Shown here: in pieces, positions 25,908 through 34,132 of the stretch
How the letters are laid out: each line of letters opens with the position of its first letter
How positions within the stretch are numbered: position 1 is the stretch's first letter
From: Paludibacteraceae bacterium
Lineage (GTDB): Bacteria; Bacteroidota; Bacteroidia; Bacteroidales; Paludibacteraceae
Length of the DNA stretch: 64,000 nt
Direction: 5' to 3'
Assembly (NCBI GenBank): GCA_028694915.1
Contig: JAQVJY010000003.1
Coordinates: 62,001 to 126,000, forward strand
Made by a program: the position numbers and the translations under genes
The notes under the pieces: generated by a model
Database searches by the model: none
Seen by the model: only the letters and a program-made list of their open reading frames with translations
What the model was told of the DNA's origin: nothing

Positions 25908-27080
25908 CTAATCGCGACGATTCAATTTTTTCACCACAAATTCTTCCCGTTTTCCACGAAATAGTTCGTATTTCCAGAATTCACAATCGAGTGCACCATT
26001 GAGCAATTTCACCTTAGCCGATGGGCGTAATCCCACCCGCTGTAAACAGTCCACGTGCGACGAAATAACCCAAGCCGTAGAACCCGTGAATTTGTGTTTC
26101 AAAGTTTCGCCCAACTGCGCATACAAACCAAACAAATCGTCCGACAAAAGACGTTCGCCATACGGTGGATTGGTCACAATTAAACCCGTTTCAGTTTGTA
26201 GTTCCCAATCAGATATAGAGCGTTGTTCTACCGTAATGTATTTATGCAGACCAGCCGCTTTAATGTTTTCTTGCGCAATTTTCACCGCACGTGGCGACAC
26301 GTCGGCACCCATAATTTTAAACTCAAAGGGACGTTCTAAACTATCGTCGTTATACAACTCTTCGAACAATTCTTTATCGAAATCCGTCCATTTTTCGAAA
26401 GCAAACGACTGACGATAGATACATGGTGGAATGTTTAAAGCAATCAACGCTGCTTCAATCAAAAACGTACCAGAACCACACATCGGATCAATAAAATTGG
26501 ATTTGCCATCCCAGCCTGCCAACAGCAACATACCAGCAGCCAAGGCCTCATTGATAGGCGCTTCGGTTTGCGCATCGCGGTAACCACGTTTGTGCAACGA
26601 CTCACCAGAACTATCCAACGAAATAGTACATTGCGTGTGCGAAATATGGATATTCAAAAATAAATCGGGATTATCCAAACGAATCGATGGGCGTTTGTTT
26701 TCATGTTCCATAAACCAGTCGGCTATGGCATCTTTGACACGATACGTGACAAATTTGGAATTTCTAAACTCTTCGGAAAAAACCGTAGCATCAATAGCAA
26801 AAGTTCTCTTGACATCCAAATATTTACTCCAATCAATCAACTTGACTTGTTCGTAAACTTCATCCGCATTGGTTGCTTTGAACGTTAAAATTGGGCGTAA
26901 AATACGTGATGCCGTACGACAGTAAAGATTGGCCTTATACATCATCCGTTGATCGCCCGTAAACGACACAACGCGTCGCTCAATCGACACATTGTTGGCG
27001 CCCAAATTAACCAACTCTTTAGCTAAAACCTCTTCCAATCCTCGGAAAGTTTTGGCAGTCATCTGAAATTCTTGTTCCAT
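25908..27080 (-). CDS. THUMP-domain rRNA (guanine-N2)-methyltransferase, RlmL N-terminal type
   Basis: 390 residues: an N-terminal ferredoxin-like and THUMP RNA-binding region (about 45-160) and a Rossmann methyltransferase with IDPMCGSGTFLIEAA (197-211) for S-adenosylmethionine and NPPYGERL (304-311) as catalytic motif. This matches the N-terminal half of E. coli RlmL (YcbY), which makes m2G2445 of 23S rRNA, and the stand-alone YpsC proteins of other bacteria; the RlmK half is absent. It acts on naked or early-assembled rRNA in the cytoplasm. Modified position is inferred from the family. Confidence 0.88.
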   Translation of the reverse strand: MEQEFQMTAKTFRGLEEVLAKELVNLGANNVSIERRVVSFTGDQRMMYKANLYCRTASRILRPILTFKATNADEVYEQVKLIDWSKYLDVKRTFAIDATVFSEEFRNSKFVTYRVKDAIADWFMEHENKRPSIRLDNPDLFLNIHISHTQCTISLDSSGESLHKRGYRDAQTEAPINEALAAGMLLLAGWDGKSNFIDPMCGSGTFLIEAALIALNIPPCIYRQSFAFEKWTDFDKELFEELYNDDSLERPFEFKIMGADVSPRAVKIAQENIKAAGLHKYITVEQRSISDWELQTETGLIVTNPPYGERLLSDDLFGLYAQLGETLKHKFTGSTAWVISSHVDCLQRVGLRPSAKVKLLNGALDCEFWKYELFRGKREEFVVKKLNRRD

Positions 27081-27111
27081 ATATCGTAAAAAATAATATT
27101 AAAAATTGACG

Positions 27112-27993
27112 TTACAGTTGCTTTCCTTTTTGTGAGATTTTACCATCAGCTGGCACATCTTTATCGACCCAAACGTTACCGCCAATAATGGCGTTTTTAC
27201 CAATCGTAATACGACCTAAAATCGTAGAATTAGCATATATAATGACGTTATCTTCAATCACCGGATGACGGGCAATTCCCTTGATTGGATTACCTTTCGT
27301 ATCTACCGGAAAACTCTTAGCGCCTAGAGTGACGCCTTGGTAAATTTTTACATGATTACCGATGACGGAAGTTTCACCAATGACCGTTCCAGTACCGTGA
27401 TCAATCGTAAAATAATTGCCAATTGTTGCGCCAGGATGAATATCGATACCCGTTTCAGAATGCGCTAATTCAGTAATAATACGAGGAATAAGCGGCACGC
27501 CCAACAGCAACAATTCGTGCGCAATACGGTAATTTGTGATAGCGCGAATAACCGGATAGCAAAAAATCACTTCCATGCAACTTTGTGCTGCTGGGTCACC
27601 TTGATAAGTGGCCTCCACATCGGTGCCAAGTTGCGCACGTAATGCTGGCAAACGACCAATAAATTTGGTAGTTATGGCTTTAGCTTGCTTGCGAGCTTGA
27701 TCCAAATTAATGGTGCGATCGGAAAAACAGATGCCCGCAAAAATCTGTTCAGCAAGCAATTTATTAACCTCTTCTACGCGCACACCTATTTGGTACTGGA
27801 GCATTTGCGGATCCACCAATAACGAACCAAAATAACCAGGAAATAAAATACTGCGTAAAATATCAACCACTTGCCCGAGCGCCACCGTATTTGGTATTGG
27901 CGCGTCTACATTTTGTTGATGGCACAAAGCTTGGCAATTATCCATATTTGATAATTCTGCAATGGCCTTATTCATGACGTCATGTTGTGTCAT
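27112..27993 (-). CDS. cysE: serine O-acetyltransferase
   Basis: 293 residues. An N-terminal helical domain (about 1-165) with YQGDPAAQSCMEVIFCYPV and AHELLLLGVPLIPRIITELAH leads into a left-handed beta-helix of hexapeptide repeats (about 175-285): DIHPGATIGNYFTIDHGTG, VIGETSVIGNHVKIYQGVTLG, IEDNVIIYANSTILG, IGKNAIIGGNVWV. The enzyme transfers acetyl from acetyl-CoA to serine, giving O-acetylserine for cysteine synthesis. The subtype with long N-terminus is the EpsC/SatA form. No cysK lies beside it. Neighbours are 19 bases (kinase) and 31 bases (methyltransferase) away, all in one direction. Confidence 0.92.
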   Translation of the reverse strand: MTQHDVMNKAIAELSNMDNCQALCHQQNVDAPIPNTVALGQVVDILRSILFPGYFGSLLVDPQMLQYQIGVRVEEVNKLLAEQIFAGICFSDRTINLDQARKQAKAITTKFIGRLPALRAQLGTDVEATYQGDPAAQSCMEVIFCYPVIRAITNYRIAHELLLLGVPLIPRIITELAHSETGIDIHPGATIGNYFTIDHGTGTVIGETSVIGNHVKIYQGVTLGAKSFPVDTKGNPIKGIARHPVIEDNVIIYANSTILGRITIGKNAIIGGNVWVDKDVPADGKISQKGKQL

Positions 27994-28012
27994 ACTCTAT
28001 TAGTTAACTAAG

Positions 28013-28531
28013 TTATTCTTTACCTATTTGAATAGCAGCTATAGCATTTTGCAAGCGTGTTGTGCCGAGCCCACCAATTTCAACAAAAGGTTTGTGTAGT
28101 GCTTCCAATTCGCGTTTATACCAATCATATAAAAATTCGCGAATGTCTGGATTTTCACGCACAGGATCATATTCCCACGGGATATCAGGCTTACATAATA
28201 AATACAAATCCACTTCCGACGATTCCAAAGCGGATTGCAGCCACTCAGGACACCGATTGAATCCGTGTAAAAACCACACTTTAGTAATCACCAAATCGGT
28301 ATCAAAAAAAACATAATCCGCATCGGCATAAAGTTGATTGGCTTCTTCTTGCTCGTGCCGTTGCTGACGTGCAATCAATTCCACGTCGGCATACGTATAA
28401 GCACGATTCAAACCAGCCACGTACTCACGCGCATATTCTGGAATCCAAGGGCTAGCAAATTGGTCACTCAACGCGCGACACAAATCTGTTTTCCCTGTCG
28501 ATTCTGGACCTAAAACAACTATCTTTTTCAC
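28013..28531 (-). CDS. NadR-type ATP-binding kinase domain protein
   Basis: 172 residues starting with GTG, whose last two bases plus A form the TGA stop of the upstream protease gene (GTGA overlap). The Walker A motif GPESTGKT (8-15) is the form found in the ribosylnicotinamide kinase domain of NadR, and the rest (WIPEYAREYV, VFFDTDLVITKVW, LYLLCKPDIPWEYDPVRENP) fits that AAA_28 family. The nicotinamide mononucleotide adenylyltransferase and regulatory domains of full NadR are missing, so phosphorylation of nicotinamide riboside is possible but other nucleoside kinase substrates are not excluded. Confidence 0.8.
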   Translation of the reverse strand: MKKIVVLGPESTGKTDLCRALSDQFASPWIPEYAREYVAGLNRAYTYADVELIARQQRHEQEEANQLYADADYVFFDTDLVITKVWFLHGFNRCPEWLQSALESSEVDLYLLCKPDIPWEYDPVRENPDIREFLYDWYKRELEALHKPFVEIGGLGTTRLQNAIAAIQIGKE

Positions 28532-30132
28532 CGTTTCGTGTTCTTTTCTAATTTAGTCCAAGCGGCTTTATAATCACTCAACACTTCAATCGCTTTTTGC
28601 ACCGTGGCGTCATCTGTATTCATCACTTTGAAATAATCGGCATTGGCAAATACATCGCGCGCAATCAGCGCTTTCAATTGCAAACGCATCAAGGGTTTTG
28701 AAATTTCAAATTCTGCTTCATTCAACACGACGCCAGCTTTTGTGCCATTTTCAACCAAGGTGTTGAGCAACTGCTCATCAACTTCAAAACTAGTTTGATA
28801 CGCGTCAAACGAGCTATATTTCTTGCTAAGTGCAGCGCGGTTTTTCTCAATAAATTCTACTACCGTTTTATTAAAAGCACCTTTCGCCACAATATTACGA
28901 TGATACGTGGTAAACTTAGTGGTGTCGAGTGGAATAAAAATATCGGGCATAATACCACCGCCGCCATATACCGTGCGTCCTAAACGTAAGGTTTGGTAAC
29001 GCAAAGAATCAGGAAACGCGATGCTATCGGCATGTTGCAATTCTCCATGATTATAGCGTTCAATCAAATCTTTTTGATACTTTTCGGCTCCGTCGGCATA
29101 CGATTTTTGAATATTGCGACCACTTGGCGTGTAATAACGAGCCACCGTTAAACGCATCATCGAACCATCTAACAAAGGAATTGGACGTTGCACCAAACCT
29201 TTACCAAACGTACGGCGTCCTACAATAATAGCGCGATCCCAATCTTGCAAAGCACCCGACACAATTTCACTCGCCGAAGCAGAATATTCATCCACCAACA
29301 CTACCAAATCGGTATTCTCAAATGCACCAGAAGCAGTAGCACGAGCCGTAGATTGTGGTTGATTCAAACCTTTGGTATACACAATCATTTTGTTGTTATT
29401 CAAAAACTCATCAGACAGTTTAATGGCGGCATCAAGCAAACCACCACCATTGCCTTGTAAATCGAGAATCAATTGCTGCATGCCTTGTTTACTCAACTCC
29501 TTCATCGCCTTATGAAACTCATCTACCGTGGTGCTCGAGAAACTATTCAGTTTCACATAACCAATAGTTGGCGTAATCATATAAGCAGCATCCAACGAGT
29601 AAATAGGAATTTTACCACGCGTAATCACAAAATCGATAGCCGTTGGCACGCCAGCACGTTTTATTTTCACGCTTACATCGGTACCACTTCTACCACGCAA
29701 CAATTTCATAATATCGGAATTTGGTTTCTTCACACCAGCGATAGTTATTCCATCCACTTCTAACATACGGTCGCCGGGCAATACGCCCACTTTTGCTGCA
29801 GGACAGCCCGAAATAGTTTGTATCACAAATAGCGTATCGTTTAACATTTGAAATTGAATGCCGATACCTTCAAAACTACCTTCCACACCTTCGTTCATGC
29901 GTTGCACTTCTTTCGCTGGAATATATGTAGAATGCGGATCTAGCTCTGTTAAAATGCCTTCAATGGCATCCTCTACCAATTTATCTACCTTCACAGAATC
30001 AACGTACATGTTACTAATGGCATATAGAGTTTGATTCAATTTCTGTAGTTGTAACATAGGAACATCACGCTGCGCCATCACAGACGAAACCGTTAACACG
30101 CACACAAACAATGTTATAAGCTTTCTAGTCAT
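28528..30132 (-). CDS. S41 family carboxy-terminal processing protease
   Basis: 534 residues with a signal peptide (to about 20), an N-terminal helical region (IEGILTELDPHSTYI), a PDZ domain (about 80-165; GIGIQFQM, GVLPGDRMLEVDG) and the tail-specific protease core. The catalytic Ser lies in SASAS (284-288), and the Lys is in FGKG (Lys311); DLQGNGGGLLDAA forms the core near 224-236. Such periplasmic or envelope proteases trim C-termini of exported proteins. The C-terminal extension (about 390-534) is common in Bacteroidota. First gene of a five-gene minus-strand run reaching speB. Confidence 0.92.
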   Translation of the reverse strand: MTRKLITLFVCVLTVSSVMAQRDVPMLQLQKLNQTLYAISNMYVDSVKVDKLVEDAIEGILTELDPHSTYIPAKEVQRMNEGVEGSFEGIGIQFQMLNDTLFVIQTISGCPAAKVGVLPGDRMLEVDGITIAGVKKPNSDIMKLLRGRSGTDVSVKIKRAGVPTAIDFVITRGKIPIYSLDAAYMITPTIGYVKLNSFSSTTVDEFHKAMKELSKQGMQQLILDLQGNGGGLLDAAIKLSDEFLNNNKMIVYTKGLNQPQSTARATASGAFENTDLVVLVDEYSASASEIVSGALQDWDRAIIVGRRTFGKGLVQRPIPLLDGSMMRLTVARYYTPSGRNIQKSYADGAEKYQKDLIERYNHGELQHADSIAFPDSLRYQTLRLGRTVYGGGGIMPDIFIPLDTTKFTTYHRNIVAKGAFNKTVVEFIEKNRAALSKKYSSFDAYQTSFEVDEQLLNTLVENGTKAGVVLNEAEFEISKPLMRLQLKALIARDVFANADYFKVMNTDDATVQKAIEVLSDYKAAWTKLEKNTKR

Positions 30133-30161
30133 CTTTCCTTTTTATTAAAAAATACAATCGT

Positions 30162-30169
30162 CAAAGTTA
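30162..30169 (-). promoter_or_regulatory. candidate -7 element for the S41 protease run
   Basis: On the minus strand TAACTTTG matches TAnnTTTG, 30 bases before the ATG. The -33 region is not TTG (TCG at the right distance), so this is a weaker call. The 231-base gap to thiL holds otherwise only AT-rich sequence and the thiL promoter. Confidence 0.5.
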
Positions 30170-30311
30170 ATCAAAAATTAGAATTATCGAAAAAAAGATA
30201 TTGCTCCTATAAAAAATAGTGAAAGCACTACGAATAGCGCCCAAACTCTGCCAACAACAAAGAACCCAAAGAAATGATACAAAGCTATTTTCACGATACA
30301 AAAAATAAGCG

Positions 30312-30319
30312 TACCTTTG
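30312..30319 (+). promoter_or_regulatory. -7 element of the thiL promoter
   Basis: TACCTTTG matches the consensus; the expected -33 position is only TTT. Implied leader about 38 bases. Confidence 0.6.
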
Positions 30320-30363
30320 CAGAGCCTAATCATTAGGTCGTATTACCTCATGAATTTTGACTT

Positions 30364-31422
30364 ATGAAAGAACAAACCGAAGAAAAAATAACGCTTGAAT
30401 CATTGGGAGAATTTGGACTTATCAAACACCTCACCAAATCAATCAAACTCAAAAATAAATCGTCGCTCAAAGGGGTTGGTGACGATGCAGCTGTAATCAA
30501 CTTTGGTAAGAAGAAAGCATTAGTCACAACCGACATTTTGCTCGAAGGTATTCATTTCGACTTAACCTATACGCCACTTAAGCATTTAGGTTACAAAGCT
30601 GCCATGGTCAATTTTTCTGACATCTGCGCCATGAACGGCACACCCACACAACTGCTTATCACGATTGGTGTTTCCAAACGTTTTGCTTTAGAACAAATAG
30701 AAGAAATATATGCCGGCATTTACATGGCTTGCGAACAATACAATGTCGACGTAGTAGGAGGTGATACCACTTCGTCACTTACGGGATTAACGTTAAGCAT
30801 CACCTGCTTAGGCGAAGCCGACGAAAACAAAATCGTCTATCGTAATGGTGCCAAAGTAAACGATTTAGTGTGCGTTACGGGCGACCTTGGCGCTGCCTAC
30901 ATGGGATTACAACTATTAGAACGTGAAAAAATGGTCTTTCGAGGTCAAAAAGATCCCGAATTCCAACCCGATTTTGCGGGTAAAGAGTACATACTTGAAC
31001 GTCAGTTGAAACCTGAAGCACGTAAAGATATTATTGAAAATTTAGCCAAAGCCAATATCGTTCCCACAGCCATGATGGACGTGTCTGATGGTTTGTCGTC
31101 AGAATTATTACACATCTGCAATCAAAGTGGCGTCGGTTGTCGCATTTACGAAGAAAAACTACCAATTGATTACGTCACAGCCACCATGTGCGAAGAATTT
31201 AACATAAACCTTACTACCGCAGCGCTCAATGGCGGAGAAGATTACGAACTCTTGTTCACTGTACCACTTGATTTACACGATGCTGTGAAAGAATTAGACA
31301 ACGTGCATATTATTGGCCACATCACCGATGCGTCGGAAGGTTCAGCTCTCGTTACACGTGATGGACAAGAATTTGCTATTCAGGCACAAGGATGGACTGC
31401 TTTTGCACACGACCAGAAATAA
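30364..31422 (+). CDS. thiL: thiamine-monophosphate kinase
   Basis: 352 residues of the PurM/ThiL fold. Metal and nucleotide residues are visible in GVGDDAAV (about 37-44), TTDILLEGIHFDL (57-69), MVNFSDICAMNG (81-92) and VVGGDTTSS (123-131); a second set, TAMMDVSDGLSSELLHI and NGGEDYELLFT, marks the C-terminal half. It phosphorylates thiamine monophosphate to the active cofactor thiamine diphosphate. No other thiamine gene adjoins. The next gene, rpiB, follows after 50 bases in the same direction and may share the transcript. Length agrees with the family, with an insertion around 180-205 often seen in Bacteroidota. Confidence 0.92.
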   Translation: MKEQTEEKITLESLGEFGLIKHLTKSIKLKNKSSLKGVGDDAAVINFGKKKALVTTDILLEGIHFDLTYTPLKHLGYKAAMVNFSDICAMNGTPTQLLITIGVSKRFALEQIEEIYAGIYMACEQYNVDVVGGDTTSSLTGLTLSITCLGEADENKIVYRNGAKVNDLVCVTGDLGAAYMGLQLLEREKMVFRGQKDPEFQPDFAGKEYILERQLKPEARKDIIENLAKANIVPTAMMDVSDGLSSELLHICNQSGVGCRIYEEKLPIDYVTATMCEEFNINLTTAALNGGEDYELLFTVPLDLHDAVKELDNVHIIGHITDASEGSALVTRDGQEFAIQAQGWTAFAHDQK

Positions 31423-31472
31423 ATACGTATTTTTACACATAGAATTTATATAACACAAAAAACATACATAAT

Positions 31473-31925
31473 ATGAAACCTTTACATCATTTATCTATTG
31501 GTATTGCATCCGACCATGCTGGTTACGAACTCAAATCAGCCATCATCAAAATGTTAGAAACACGTGTTGCCAACGTCTATGATTATGGCACACACAGCAC
31601 CGACAGTTGCGACTATGCCGATTTTGCTCATCCATTAGCCAATGCAGTAGAAAACTCAGCTTGCGATTTTGGTATTGCTATTTGTGGTAGCGGCAACGGC
31701 ATCAATATGACCGTAAACAAACACCAAGGCATACGCGCTGCACTTTGTTGGAACGAAGAATTAGCCTCTTTGGCACGCCAACACAACAACGCCAACATAC
31801 TTACATTGCCAGCTCGTTTTATACCACAAGATCTCGCATTTAAATTAGTAGAAACATTTTTAGCAACCGATTTTGAAGGTGGTCGTCACGAAGCAAGAAT
31901 TCAAAAAATTCCTGTTTGCAAATAA
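31473..31925 (+). CDS. rpiB: ribose-5-phosphate isomerase B
   Basis: 150-residue RpiB/LacAB-type isomerase interconverting ribose 5-phosphate and ribulose 5-phosphate in the pentose phosphate pathway. Signature segments: SDHAGYELK (Asp14, His15), the catalytic Cys71 in AICGSGNGINMTVNK with its anion-hole glycines, and RAALCWNEELASLARQHNNAN. Of the two unrelated isomerase families this is clearly type B. It lies downstream of thiL; the following rpsU has its own promoter. Confidence 0.93.
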   Translation: MKPLHHLSIGIASDHAGYELKSAIIKMLETRVANVYDYGTHSTDSCDYADFAHPLANAVENSACDFGIAICGSGNGINMTVNKHQGIRAALCWNEELASLARQHNNANILTLPARFIPQDLAFKLVETFLATDFEGGRHEARIQKIPVCK

Positions 31926-31940
31926 TTTTTTAGAAATAGG

Positions 31941-31971
31941 TTGCAAAAATCAAAAAGATTAAATACCTTTG
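31941..31971 (+). promoter_or_regulatory. Bacteroidota-type promoter of rpsU
   Basis: TTG (31941-31943), 20 bases and TACCTTTG (31964-31971) match the consensus. The leader before rpsU is about 43 bases with no Shine-Dalgarno sequence. Confidence 0.78.
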
Positions 31972-32020
31972 CAGCCCGAATTTAGATTTATTAAAATTTC
32001 AAATCATAAAACTCATCAAC

Positions 32021-32212
32021 ATGATTGTAGTTCCTGTTAAAGAGGGCGAAAACATCGAAAGAGCCCTAAAAAAATTCAAACGTAAATTTGAAAAAACTGG
32101 CGTAGTAAAAGAACTTCGTCGTCGTCAACAATTTGACAAACCTTCAGTAGTAGCTCGCGAAGAAAAAATGCACGCTATCTACGTACAACACATGCAACAA
32201 AAAGAAGATTAA
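32021..32212 (+). CDS. rpsU: 30S ribosomal protein bS21
   Basis: 63 residues, strongly basic, with the bS21 pattern MIVVPVKEGENIERALKKFKRKFEKTG then VKELRRRQQFDKPS. The protein binds near the 3' end of 16S rRNA on the small-subunit platform. In Bacteroidota bS21 helps hide the anti-Shine-Dalgarno sequence, which explains why genes here lack Shine-Dalgarno sites. Its own start has none either (AAACTCATCAACATG). Downstream genes are xerC (76 bases) and hpf. Confidence 0.96.
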   Translation: MIVVPVKEGENIERALKKFKRKFEKTGVVKELRRRQQFDKPSVVAREEKMHAIYVQHMQQKED

Positions 32213-32288
32213 GATTTTTTGTTCGAAACGTTTGTTCGATTCGAAAATATCTTCTATTTTAGCTGCAGAGTTGTAACTACTATTTTTT

Positions 32289-33191
32289 ATGATAGATTCC
32301 TTTCTGCAATATTTACAGTATGAGAAGAGCTACTCTTCTCATACTGTTTCGTCATATCATAGCGACCTCTTACAGTTTCAAGAATTTCTGAAACAATCTC
32401 ATCAGGAATTCATTCCTAAAAACATCCAATCGGAAACCATTCGTTCGTGGCTCATGGAGCTACGAGACTCTGGCATATCAGCACGCACGGTAAATCGCAA
32501 GCTTTCCGCTTTAAAATCCTTTTACCATTTTCTGTTAAAACAAGGGCGTGTAACCATTGACCCAACGGCAAAAATCAACTCACAAAAAAAGAGCAAAAAA
32601 CTGCCCTCTTTTTTCAGCGAAAAAGAATTAGACCAAGCCTTTGCGAATACCAAAAATTGTTCTAACTTTGAAGCGTGTCGAAACGAGGCGATCATTGAAA
32701 CGTTTTATCAAACAGGCATACGATTGTCGGAGCTTATCAACTTAAAGGATACGGACATTGATTTTCACAGAAACACCATCCGCATATTCGGTAAGCGCAG
32801 CAAAGAACGCATTGTTCCCTTTGGCGAAAGTCTGAAAAACTTTTTTCAAACTTATATAGAGCAACGCAACCAGCAAACAGAACGCAGTACACCATATTTA
32901 TATGTGCGTACTAATGGGGAAAAACTGTATCCAAAATTAGTGTACCGCATAGTGCACGACACCATGTCAGCCGTTAGCACACAACGCAAATGCAGTCCAC
33001 ACGTATTACGACATACGTTTGCCACCACATTACTCAATCATGGAGCCGATATTAACGCAGTAAAAAAACTACTCGGGCATGCAAACTTGGCTGCTACAGA
33101 AGTGTACACCCATACCACGTTCGAGCAATTACAACACATTTACGAACAAGCCCACCCAAGGGCAAAAAAGAGGAGGAATTATGGAAATTAG
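32289..33191 (+). CDS. xerC: tyrosine recombinase of the XerC/XerD type
   Basis: 300 residues: N-terminal SAM-like core-binding domain (about 1-90) and a catalytic domain with all six residues of tyrosine recombinases: Arg145 (TGIRLSEL), Lys169, His238 and Arg241 (HVLRHTFATTLL), His264 (LLGHANLAATEVYTH) and the nucleophile Tyr273. Length and conserved placement between rpsU and hpf point to the chromosome-dimer resolving recombinase acting at dif, not a phage integrase; no attachment repeats or mobile genes lie around it. Its codons 9-20 contain a perfect inverted repeat (see 32315-32347). The end overlaps hpf by 11 bases. Confidence 0.92.
   Translation: MIDSFLQYLQYEKSYSSHTVSSYHSDLLQFQEFLKQSHQEFIPKNIQSETIRSWLMELRDSGISARTVNRKLSALKSFYHFLLKQGRVTIDPTAKINSQKKSKKLPSFFSEKELDQAFANTKNCSNFEACRNEAIIETFYQTGIRLSELINLKDTDIDFHRNTIRIFGKRSKERIVPFGESLKNFFQTYIEQRNQQTERSTPYLYVRTNGEKLYPKLVYRIVHDTMSAVSTQRKCSPHVLRHTFATTLLNHGADINAVKKLLGHANLAATEVYTHTTFEQLQHIYEQAHPRAKKRRNYGN
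32315..32347 (+). repeat. perfect 15-bp inverted repeat inside the 5' end of xerC
   Basis: The left arm ACAGTATGAGAAGAG (32315-32329) and right arm CTCTTCTCATACTGT (32333-32347) are exact reverse complements around CTA. In mRNA this would fold into a very stable hairpin starting 26 bases after the A of the xerC ATG. No T-run follows, so it is not an intrinsic terminator. It is coding sequence (residues 9-20, LQYEKSYSSHTV region). Confidence 0.9.
33171..33176 (+). promoter_or_regulatory. strong Shine-Dalgarno sequence of hpf
   Basis: AGGAGG stands 4 bases before the ATG at 33181, within the end of xerC. Nearly all other genes of the window have AT-rich leaders without such a site, so this one is unusual and also fixes the start of hpf. 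Confidence 0.8.
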
Positions 33192-33471
33192 AATTCAAGC
33201 GATGAAATTCGATGCAAGCGAACGATTAGAAGCTTATATCGAAAAAAAAGTGACTAAGTTAGAAAAAGTGTTTGATAGCATTCTTACCGCAGATATTTAT
33301 TTAAAAGTGGTAAAACCAGAAACCGACAATAATAAAGAAGCTGAAATTAAGATTAAAGCTGCCAATGCTGAATTCTTTGCCGCGAAAGTGGCCGACACCT
33401 TTGAACAAGCTGTTGATGAGTGCGTTGATGCTCTCGACAAACAACTCAAAAAACAAAAAGACAAACGCTAA
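33181..33471 (+). CDS. hpf: ribosome hibernation-promoting factor, short HPF/YfiA type
   Basis: 96 residues of the HPF/YfiA fold: MEIRIQAMKFDASERLEAYIEKKVTKLEKVF, a beta strand pair (DIYLKVVKP, EAEIKIKA), and a second helix (FEQAVDECVDALDKQLKKQK) ending basic. It binds in the decoding region of the 30S subunit in stationary phase and blocks translation; the short form lacks the dimerising tail of long HPF. The start at 33181 is set by AGGAGG just ahead; an upstream in-frame ATG within xerC is discarded. Overlap with xerC implies cotranscription with rpsU-xerC, so two ribosome-binding proteins share the unit. Confidence 0.92.
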   Translation: MEIRIQAMKFDASERLEAYIEKKVTKLEKVFDSILTADIYLKVVKPETDNNKEAEIKIKAANAEFFAAKVADTFEQAVDECVDALDKQLKKQKDKR

Positions 33472-33485
33472 AAGCGGTTCATGAC

Positions 33486-33520
33486 ACTGAAAGGTGACTA
33501 GTGATTAGCCACCTTTCAGT
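33486..33520 (+). terminator. stem-loop after hpf, possible terminator
   Basis: ACTGAAAGGTG (33486-33496) pairs perfectly with CACCTTTCAGT (33510-33520) across a 13-base loop. The tract after it is ATTAAAAAAC rather than a T-run, so termination is uncertain; it may protect the 3' end. Confidence 0.5.
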
Positions 33521-33592
33521 ATTAAAAAACACTTACTAACAATACATTACAAAAGTTTTCAACAGAAAATAATCGAAAAATTATATTTTTCT

Positions 33593-33622
33593 TTGTAGAT
33601 ATCAAATAAATATCTATCTTTG
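33593..33622 (+). promoter_or_regulatory. Bacteroidota-type promoter of the tRNA-tuf operon
   Basis: TTG (33593-33595), 19 bases and TATCTTTG (33615-33622) match the consensus exactly. It lies 47 bases before the first tRNA. Confidence 0.82.
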
Positions 33623-33669
33623 CAAGCCGTTTTAGTACTACTCTGTTGAAGAGTGGCTAAATGGGATAT

Positions 33670-33743
33670 GCCTCTTTAGCTCAGTTGGCCAGAGCACGTG
33701 ATTTGTAATCTCGGGGTCGTTGGTTCGAATCCGACAAGAGGCT
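33670..33743 (+). tRNA. tRNA-Thr (anticodon TGT)
   Basis: 74 bases. Acceptor GCCTCTT (33670-33676) pairs with AAGAGGC (33736-33742); D-arm TAGCTCAGTTGGCCAGAGCA; anticodon loop TTTGTAA gives TGT; T-arm GGTTCGAATCC. CCA is not encoded. First of four tRNAs ahead of tuf. Confidence 0.96.
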
Positions 33744-33767
33744 CAAAATTAAAGTATTGCACACATT

Positions 33768-33850
33768 GGGCAGTTACCAGAGTGGCCAAATGGGGCTGAC
33801 TGTAACTCAGCTGTCTTTCGACTTCGGTGGTTCGAATCCATCACTGCCCA
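33768..33850 (+). tRNA. tRNA-Tyr (anticodon GTA)
   Basis: 83 bases, class II with a long variable arm (CTGTCTTTCGACTTCGG region). Acceptor GGGCAGT pairs with ACTGCCC (33843-33849); anticodon loop CTGTAAC gives GTA; T-loop GGTTCGAATCC. CCA not encoded. Confidence 0.95.
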
Positions 33851-33914
33851 CAACGAAAAAAGTAGAGCTTTTTTTACTTCAGAAGTAACTTTTAGGTTAT
33901 TTGCTGAATAAATT

Positions 33915-33987
33915 GCGGAAGTAGCTCAGTCGATAGAGCATTAGCCTTCCAAGCTGAGGGTCGCGGGTTTGAGTCCCGTCTTCCGCT
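33915..33987 (+). tRNA. tRNA-Gly (anticodon TCC)
   Basis: 73 bases. Acceptor GCGGAAG (33915-33921) pairs with CTTCCGC (33980-33986); D-arm TAGCTCAGTCGATAGAGCA; anticodon loop CTTCCAA gives TCC; T-loop GGTTTGAGTCC. CCA not encoded. Confidence 0.96.
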
Positions 33988-33999
33988 CTCTTTTTTTTC

Positions 34000-34071
<72 letters not shown>

Positions 34072-34132
34072 CAACAAGCAATAAGATAATTGAACAATTT
34101 TAATTATATCACTTTTAAATAAATTTTGAGTT

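Noticed and set aside
32289..33191. Tyrosine recombinase considered as a phage or island integrase
   Set aside because: Full XerC/D size, housekeeping neighbours (rpsU, hpf), no direct repeats or mobile genes nearby.
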